Program-made: the position numbers and the translations under genes | Assembly: GCA_024762755.1 (NCBI GenBank) | Contig: JANTGX010000177.1 | Location: 1-5,261, forward strand | Length of the DNA stretch: 5,261 bases | Reading direction: 5' to 3' | Source of the DNA: Gammaproteobacteria bacterium | Lineage (GTDB): Bacteria; Pseudomonadota; Gammaproteobacteria; SZUA-152 | The notes under the pieces: generated by a model | What the model was told of the DNA's origin: nothing | The model's input: the letters and a program-made list of their open reading frames with translations, nothing else | Databases searched by the model: none | Shown: positions 1-5,261 of the stretch, piece by piece | Layout: the number at the start of each line of letters is the position of its first letter | Position numbering within the stretch: the stretch's first letter is position 1

Positions 1-337
1 GGGTGGTGGTGTAACGGATGGGATTGCTCAGCGGGGCGGTGAAGGGATCGCTGCAGCTGACGTTGCCGGCACTGAGGGTGGTGTCCTCTACCTTGTTGCC
101 GTCGGGATCGTAGATGCGGGCGCGGACGTCATGGGCATCGACGTCGCCGCACAGGGAGATGTTGATGACCTCGCCGGCGCTCAGGATATCGACGTACAGG
201 GGGTTGCCGGATTCGGCGTATTCCGTGAGCGGCTGGTTGAGCCCGGCCTGGTAACTGCCTTCGGCCAGGGCGAGGGGGGTGGCGAGGGAGGTGGCGAGGG
301 ACAGGAAAAAGCCGGTGAGGGTCCGTGAAAGTGCCAT
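1..337 (-). CDS. Secreted protein of unknown function, N-terminal part (runs off left edge)
   Basis: An open frame starts at the ATG at 337 and stays open to the window edge, giving 112 residues with no stop. The start is supported by AAAGGAA (plus-strand 344-350), six bases upstream. The first 25 residues form a typical Sec signal peptide: MALSR, then a hydrophobic core rich in Leu, Ala, Thr and Phe, ending in ALA before Glu26. There is no lipobox cysteine, so signal peptidase I cleavage is expected. The mature part is acidic and beta-rich in appearance, with a segment LYVDILSAGEVINISLCG at about 47-64 and an IYDPDGN segment at 75-81. It has two cysteines (63 and 95) that could form a disulfide in the periplasm or outside the cell. 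I do not recognise the family; it may be the N-terminal module of a larger surface or exported protein. It diverges from tex and has its own promoter. That it is a real gene is well supported; its function is unknown. Confidence 0.8.
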   Translation of the reverse strand, partial: MALSRTLTGFFLSLATSLATPLALAEGSYQAGLNQPLTEYAESGNPLYVDILSAGEVINISLCGDVDAHDVRARIYDPDGNKVEDTTLSAGNVSCSDPFTAPLSNPIRYTTT

Positions 338-424
338 GTTCGATTCCTTTGTGTCGGGGACGCGGCCCGGGCCGTTTCCGGGCGGACCGTGGCATCCCTT
401 GCGGTTGATGGCAGGTGATTTGGG

Positions 425-453
425 CTTGTAAGTGATGTTTTAATCGCTGTCAA
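425..453 (-). promoter_or_regulatory. Sigma-70-type promoter of the leftward secreted-protein gene
   Basis: On the minus strand a perfect -35 hexamer TTGACA (plus-strand 448-453) is followed after exactly 17 bases by TACAAG (425-430), which matches four of six positions of the -10 consensus. Transcription would begin near 418 and leave a leader of about 80 bases before the ATG at 337. The spacer is AT-rich (GATTAAAAC). Perfect -35, optimal spacing and correct orientation make this the best promoter candidate in the window. It is a prediction from motif match only. Confidence 0.55.
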
Positions 454-460
454 CGATTAA
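440..460. promoter_or_regulatory. Perfect 7-7-7 dyad enclosing the -35 hexamer: candidate operator
   Basis: The arms TTAATCG (440-446) and CGATTAA (454-460) are perfect inverted repeats separated by seven bases. The central seven bases, read on the minus strand, contain the TTGACA -35 hexamer of the leftward promoter. A dimeric regulator bound to both arms would cover the -35 element, so repression is the simplest reading. Arms of this length and spacing suit a helix-turn-helix dimer, but I cannot name the regulator. The site is about 150 bp upstream of the tex -10, so control of tex is less likely. Confidence 0.4.
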
Positions 461-606
461 CCGGCCCGATAGTTGGGCCTGAAATCAGTAAATCTACCCA
501 TCATATTCCGTAAACGCCGCGGATTATTATCGAACCCAAAGATGAACGCAATGTGAATTATCACCTTTCGTTCTGTAATGGACCGCGGCTTGCGATCCCT
601 GGCCTC

Positions 607-615
607 TGCTATACT
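607..615 (+). promoter_or_regulatory. Extended -10 promoter of tex
   Basis: TGCTATACT at 607-615 is an extended -10 element: TG, one base, then TATACT (five of six matches to consensus). The upstream sequence has only a poor -35, since TTGCGA at 590-595 is just 14 bases away. Extended -10 promoters tolerate a weak -35. Transcription would start near 622, giving a GC-rich leader of about 65 bases before the tex ATG at 687. No second promoter of similar quality was seen facing tex. Confidence 0.5.
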
Positions 616-686
616 CGCCGGCCCTTGCGGGGGCGCGGTCACAGGGTTGCGACGGCCCCGGCCTTTCTTCCCGTTACGGAGATCCC

Positions 687-3002
<2,316 letters not shown>

Positions 3003-3003
3003 G

Positions 3004-3044
3004 CATCGCCGCCGTGCCGGGGCGAGATCCCGAGCGCGGCGGTG
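3004..3044 (+). terminator. GC-rich stem-loop just after tex, without a T-tract
   Basis: Directly after the tex stop, CATCGCCGC (3004-3012) can pair with GCGGCGGTG (3036-3044), nine pairs with one G-U. An inner CGGG/CCCG helix (3018-3021 with 3029-3032) fits inside the loop. No run of T follows, so it is not a standard intrinsic terminator. It could mark the 3' end of the tex transcript, protect that end, or act with Rho. Confidence 0.3.
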
Positions 3045-3045
3045 G

Positions 3046-3074
3046 GAGACAAGCCCCGGCGTGGCGGTTACTAT
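3046..3074 (+). promoter_or_regulatory. Possible promoter of the Sel1-repeat gene
   Basis: GAGACA (3046-3051) and TACTAT (3069-3074) are separated by 17 bases, and each matches four of six consensus positions. The pair lies between the tex stem-loop and the next start codon, in the right orientation. It would give a leader of about 58 bases. The match is modest and the gene may instead be read through from tex. Confidence 0.3.
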
Positions 3075-3097
3075 GTCCTGAACACACGACGAGAGGG

Positions 3098-3135
3098 GCG
3101 TCGCCTGGGTACAGGACGCAAGCCCCCCGGGGGAA
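3098..3135 (+). promoter_or_regulatory. Leader hairpin and GC palindrome covering the ribosome binding site
   Basis: Two structures lie in the leader of the Sel1-repeat gene. GCGT/ACGC and CCTG/CAGG can stack into a hairpin over 3098-3119 with loop GGTA. Immediately after it, CCCCCGGGGG (3124-3133) includes the Shine-Dalgarno-like GGGGGAA (3129-3135) that ends three bases before the ATG. Folding CCCC (3123-3126) onto GGGG (3130-3133) would hide most of that site. Translation may therefore be held low or be structure-dependent; this is inference from base pairing alone. Confidence 0.3.
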
Positions 3136-3138
3136 TCC

Positions 3139-3864
3139 ATGAAAGTTCTGCTGCTTGCCGTCGGCCTTTGCCTTGCCTGCGCCGCCGGGCCCGTCCTCGC
3201 CGATGACGACGCGCAACGACTGGAGCGCGCCACGGAAGACTTCTACGCCGGCAAATACCGCCAGGCCTTCGCCATCGCCCTGCCGCTGGCAGAACGCGGC
3301 GACCCCGACGCCCTCAATCTGCTGGGCATGATGTACGAACAGGGCAAGGGTGTCGCCGCCGATCCGGCACGCGCCGTCGCCTACTACCGCCAGGCGGCCG
3401 AGCAGGGCGATATCTACGCCGAATACAACCTGGGTGTGAGCTTCGAGACGGGCTTTGGCGTGCCCATGAACTACCACGAGGCGGTGAAGTGGTATCGCCG
3501 TGCCGCGGAGAAAGGGCTGGCCGCAGCCGCGTACAATCTGGCCACCATGTACGAGGACGGCAATGGCGTGGCAAAGGATGCTGCACAGGCCGCCATCTGG
3601 TATCGCAAGGCCGCCGAACAGGGCAACAAGCAGGCGCAGAACAACCTGGCTTGGTTGTATGCGCGGGGGCAGGGGGTGGGCAAGAATCTGCTGGTGGCCT
3701 ATGCCTGGTTCGACGCCGCGGCCGCGCAGGGCCTGCAGGTGGCGGCGGAGCAGCGCGACCGCATCGCGCAGCAGTTGACGGTCACGGAGCTGGAGACGGC
3801 ACGCGAGCTGGCGGCACGCTATCGGCGGGAGTACCACCCGGCGGCCGAGACGCCCCAGCCCTAG
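3139..3864 (+). CDS. Periplasmic Sel1-like (TPR-type) repeat protein
   Basis: A 241-residue exported protein. Residues 1-21 are a signal peptide (MKVLLLAVGLCLAC core, cleavage after VLA21 before an Asp-Asp-Asp run). Cys11 and Cys14 are not in a lipobox, so the mature protein should be soluble in the periplasm. Residues 33-53 (EDFYAGKYRQAFAIALPLAER) form a TPR-like helical pair. Four Sel1-like repeats of exactly 36 residues follow: 54-89, 90-125, 126-161 and 162-197. Each opens with Gly, carries a central turn of G-x-GV type (GKGVA, GFGVP, GNGVA, GQGVG), and ends with helix B of the form AxxWYRKAAEQ; the fourth has FDAAAAQ instead. Such repeats build a curved helical solenoid for protein-protein binding. 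Partners cannot be read from the sequence. The 44-residue C-terminal part is helical and charged. The gene lies 136 bases after tex and converges on the response regulator gene. Family assignment is firm; cellular role is unknown. Confidence 0.92.
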   Translation: MKVLLLAVGLCLACAAGPVLADDDAQRLERATEDFYAGKYRQAFAIALPLAERGDPDALNLLGMMYEQGKGVAADPARAVAYYRQAAEQGDIYAEYNLGVSFETGFGVPMNYHEAVKWYRRAAEKGLAAAAYNLATMYEDGNGVAKDAAQAAIWYRKAAEQGNKQAQNNLAWLYARGQGVGKNLLVAYAWFDAAAAQGLQVAAEQRDRIAQQLTVTELETARELAARYRREYHPAAETPQP

Positions 3865-3893
3865 CGATCTGTCGGCTTTGCGACGAAGCGACC

Positions 3894-3914
3894 GTGCGGG
3901 CGCTTGGCGCGCAC
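3894..3914 (+). terminator. Hairpin 30 bases after the Sel1-repeat gene
   Basis: GTGCG (3894-3898) pairs with CGCAC (3910-3914), and an inner CGC/GCG (3901-3903 with 3907-3909) closes a TTG loop, leaving a two-base GG bulge on one side. This makes eight strong pairs. The following bases (AGGGCAGG) contain no T-run, so intrinsic termination is doubtful. Position just after the stop codon suggests a transcript-end structure. Confidence 0.25.
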
Positions 3915-4054
3915 AGGGCAGGCCATCGTGATATTGCCTTAGATAGTCCCGCCAACCGATTAAAATATAAGCATTATTTCGACTCGCTCGCCATGCCTGC
4001 GAGGCTTGCCAAAATCCGAGGGGCGTCGGGGTTCTGCGTTCCATTCCAGTCCCC

Positions 4055-4076
4055 TCGCGGCCCGGCCGGGCCGCGA
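4055..4076. terminator. 22-bp perfect palindrome between convergent genes: possible bidirectional transcript-end hairpin
   Basis: TCGCGGCCC (4055-4063) and GGGCCGCGA (4068-4076) flank GGCC, so the whole 22 bases read the same on both strands. As RNA it gives a nine-pair stem with a four-base loop in either direction. It lies 15 bases beyond the response regulator stop codon and about 190 bases beyond the Sel1-repeat stop. Neither side is followed by a T-tract. A shared transcript-end structure is the simplest role; a protein-binding site is the alternative. Confidence 0.4.
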
Positions 4077-4095
4077 ACTCTCAGCGAACTCTCAG
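4074..4095. repeat. Tandem duplication of an 11-bp unit overlapping the regulator stop codon
   Basis: CGAACTCTCAG occurs twice head to tail (4074-4084 and 4085-4095). The second copy contains the response regulator stop codon (4092-4094, TGA on the minus strand) and the first overlaps the edge of the 22-bp palindrome by three bases. Because 11 is not a multiple of three, the second TGA is out of frame. This looks like a small slippage duplication. Confidence 0.8.
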
Positions 4096-4793
4096 CGGAC
4101 CGACAGAGGCTGCAGCCCCCCTGCGGGGGTGTTGAAGGGCAGTTGGTCCGGCACCTCGTGGTACTGACCAGAGGCCAGGGCGATCCAAACCAGCCCGGCC
4201 ATGGAATTGACCCCCAGCTTGCGCATGATGTGGGCACGATGGGTCTCCACCGTCTTGGTGCTGAGGCTCATCTCGTGGGCGATCACCTTGTTGGGGTTGC
4301 CGCGGATCAGCAGTCGCAGTACCTCTTCCTCCCGCGGTGACAGATTGGCCAGGCGCTCCCGCACCTGCGAGCGCCACTCGCTGTCTTCGCGCGACTGACG
4401 GTCCAGCTCGATGGCACGTTGGATGCTGTCCAGCAGCATCTGGTCGTCGAAGGGTTTCTCGAGAAAATCCACCGCACCGGCCTTCATGGTGCGCACCGCC
4501 ATGGAGACGTTGCCATGGCCGGAGACGAAGATGATGGGAATGTTGACCTGCTGGCGGCTGAGGTGCTCCTGCAGTTCCAGGCCGCTGAAGCGGGGCAGGC
4601 GGACGTCCAGCACCAGGCAGCCGGGCATGTCGGGTTGGTAGGCATCGAGGAAGGTCTGCACACTGTCGAAGGTGGCGACGTGGATACCCATGGATTCGAG
4701 GAGGATGCTGAGGGCGTGGCGGACGGCGTCGTCGTCGTCGACGACAAAGACGGTGGGTTCGGGGAAGTTTTCCTGCAGGGCGGGCATGTTCAT
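4092..4793 (-). CDS. FixJ-family response regulator (receiver + LuxR/NarL-type HTH)
   Basis: A 233-residue two-component transcription factor. The receiver domain (about 13-130) has the acidic pocket VVDDDD (Asp19-21), the phosphoacceptor Asp63 in VLDVRLP, the switch serine in FVSGHG (Ser91) and the conserved Lys113 in EKPF. A short linker leads to a LuxR-type DNA-binding domain (about 148-210) with LSPREEEVL at 151-159 and recognition-helix region STKTVETHRAHIMRKL at 178-193. The motifs SGHGNVSMAV and KAGAVDFLEKPFDDQ are characteristic of the FixJ/TodT group. A tail of about 24 residues follows the HTH. The start at 4793 is chosen because GGAG (plus-strand 4801-4804) sits seven bases upstream and the receiver begins at the usual distance; GTG at 4880 and ATG at 4844 would add an atypical basic extension. 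It presumably acts in the cytoplasm on phosphorylation by a histidine kinase, none of which is encoded in the window. It lies downstream of zwf and converges on the Sel1-repeat gene. Targets are unknown. Confidence 0.93.
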   Translation of the reverse strand: MNMPALQENFPEPTVFVVDDDDAVRHALSILLESMGIHVATFDSVQTFLDAYQPDMPGCLVLDVRLPRFSGLELQEHLSRQQVNIPIIFVSGHGNVSMAVRTMKAGAVDFLEKPFDDQMLLDSIQRAIELDRQSREDSEWRSQVRERLANLSPREEEVLRLLIRGNPNKVIAHEMSLSTKTVETHRAHIMRKLGVNSMAGLVWIALASGQYHEVPDQLPFNTPAGGLQPLSVR

Positions 4794-4833
4794 CGGGACA
4801 CTCCATTGAAATGACGAGCGGAATTCCCGGCAA

Positions 4834-4862
4834 AGCTTAGCCATGCGGACCCGGCGTGGCAA
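4834..4862 (-). promoter_or_regulatory. Possible promoter of the response regulator with an imperfect dyad
   Basis: On the minus strand TTGCCA (plus-strand 4857-4862, five of six matches) is followed after 17 bases by TAAGCT (4834-4839, three of six). The spacer and part of the -35 form an imperfect dyad, GCCATGC (4840-4846) against GCGTGGC (4854-4860), with seven bases between. A second dyad, CCCACC-C-GGTGGG, lies just upstream at 4876-4888. These would allow regulated transcription independent of zwf. The weak -10 keeps confidence low. Confidence 0.3.
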
Positions 4863-4903
4863 TAGCGCCAGCTTGCCCACCCGGTGGGTGATCCCGCCGC
4901 CAT

Positions 4904-4950
4904 ACCGGCAGGCCGATGGACACCGGTCGCCGGGGGTCTCGTCTGCCGGT
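4904..4950 (-). terminator. Long stem-loop one base after the zwf stop codon
   Basis: ACCGGCAG (4904-4911) and CTGCCGGT (4943-4950) are perfect eight-base inverted repeats around a 31-base loop that can itself fold (CCGG against CCGG within 4919-4938). The stem begins one base after the zwf TGA. No T-run follows on the minus strand, so it is not a textbook intrinsic terminator. It may protect the zwf mRNA end or attenuate read-through into the regulator gene. Confidence 0.35.
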
Positions 4951-4951
4951 C

Positions 4952-5261
4952 TCAGTCTTCGTCGTCGGGGAGCAGGGAGTGACGCCAGAACTGGTCTTCC
5001 TTCTCGAACAGCCGCCGGGTGGCCGTGGGTCCCCAGCTGCCCGCGGGGTAGGTGTGGATGTAGTCACGCTCCATGGACCAGACGCGCAGGATGGGATCCA
5101 CCACCCGCCAGGCGCCGCTCACCTCGTCGAAACGCAGGAACTGGCTCTGATCGCCACGAATGACGTCCAGTAGCAGGTCCTCGTAGGCGTCGTAGCCGGC
5201 CTCCTTCTCCTGGTGCAGGCTGGCGTCCAGGCTGATGGTGCGGGTGCGCATGGTGGAGCCG
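4952..5261 (-). CDS. zwf: Glucose-6-phosphate 1-dehydrogenase, C-terminal part (runs off right edge)
   Basis: The frame is open from the window edge to the TGA at 4952-4954 and gives the last 102 residues. The block YEDLLLDVIRGDQSQFLRFDEVSGAWRVVDPIL matches the conserved C-terminal helix region of Zwf, and YPAGSWGP followed by a Leu-Phe-Glu and Trp-containing end is the usual C-terminus. Zwf oxidises glucose-6-phosphate to 6-phosphogluconolactone with reduction of NADP (or NAD) in the oxidative pentose phosphate or Entner-Doudoroff route, in the cytosol. The N-terminal coenzyme domain and the active-site residues lie outside the window, so cofactor preference and integrity cannot be judged. 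The Met at 5251 is internal, because Gly-Ser-Thr codons continue upstream to the edge. The acidic end LLPDDED is probably lineage-specific. The next gene on the same strand is the response regulator, 158 bases away. Confidence 0.92.
   Translation of the reverse strand, partial: GSTMRTRTISLDASLHQEKEAGYDAYEDLLLDVIRGDQSQFLRFDEVSGAWRVVDPILRVWSMERDYIHTYPAGSWGPTATRRLFEKEDQFWRHSLLPDDED

Larger units (their letters stand above)
338..686. other. Divergent intergenic region between the secreted-protein gene and tex
   Basis: About 350 bases without a convincing gene. Its middle (roughly 420-580) is clearly more AT-rich than the flanking genes, as expected for a regulatory region. Reading rightward it holds a GC palindrome in the leader of the leftward gene (363-374, CGGCCCGGGCCG), the leftward promoter with its dyad (425-460), a second imperfect dyad GGCCC-N7-GGGCC at 463-479, a small dyad GTGA-ATTA-TCAC at 553-564, and the extended -10 promoter of tex (607-615). 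The 553-564 dyad resembles a CRP site but its spacer is four bases rather than six, so I do not call it one. No small RNA or short coding region was supported. Confidence 0.6.

Noticed and set aside
553..564. CRP-like site GTGA-ATTA-TCAC
   Set aside because: The spacer is four bases instead of the six in TGTGA-N6-TCACA and the outer bases do not match; kept only as a weak dyad.
3148..3201. Lipoprotein signal in the Sel1-repeat protein (Cys11 or Cys14)
   Set aside because: The residues before each cysteine do not fit the lipobox pattern, and a VLA signal peptidase I site follows at residue 21.
4419..4814. Plus-strand open frame (131 codons) opposite the response regulator
   Set aside because: It is the complement of a receiver domain whose conserved residues are all in the minus-strand frame; its Val/Asp/Gly/His-rich composition is that of a shadow frame.
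4794..4880. Upstream start (GTG at 4880 or ATG at 4844) for the response regulator
   Set aside because: The extension is basic, unlike FixJ-family N-termini, overlaps the likely promoter, and lacks a good ribosome binding site, while 4793 has GGAG at seven bases.

Overview
The window is GC-rich DNA from a probable gammaproteobacterium. Codon third positions are strongly G/C-biased, and the long antisense reading frames typical of such genomes are present. The Tex, FixJ-family regulator and Zwf proteins all look gammaproteobacterial; a sulfur-oxidiser or Chromatiales-type lineage is a guess from their general look, not something the sequence proves. No rRNA, tRNA, CRISPR array, insertion sequence or phage gene was seen.

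Layout: (1) 1-337, minus strand: the first 112 codons of a secreted protein of unknown function, running off the left edge. (2) 338-686: a divergent intergenic region. It holds a good sigma-70-type promoter for the leftward gene whose -35 hexamer sits inside a perfect 7-7-7 dyad, and an extended -10 promoter for the rightward gene. (3) 687-3002, plus: tex, a full-length transcription accessory protein of the Tex/YhgF family. (4) 3139-3864, plus: a periplasmic protein with four exact 36-residue Sel1-like repeats. (5) 3865-4091: a convergent intergenic region with a GC-rich hairpin, an AT-rich island and a 22-bp perfect palindrome. (6) 4092-4793, minus: a FixJ-family response regulator (receiver plus LuxR-type helix-turn-helix) with no kinase gene beside it in the window. 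(7) 4952-5261, minus: the 3' end of zwf (glucose-6-phosphate dehydrogenase), running off the right edge.

The genes do not form an obvious shared pathway. tex and the Sel1-repeat gene point the same way but are separated by 136 bases containing a stem-loop and a possible promoter. zwf and the response regulator are co-directional and 158 bases apart, so the regulator may be transcribed from its own promoter, by read-through from zwf, or both.

No previously undescribed multi-gene system could be supported. The points most worth a second look are the promoter-embedded dyad near 440-460 and the orphan FixJ-type regulator behind zwf. The remaining observations are small structures in the intergenic gaps.
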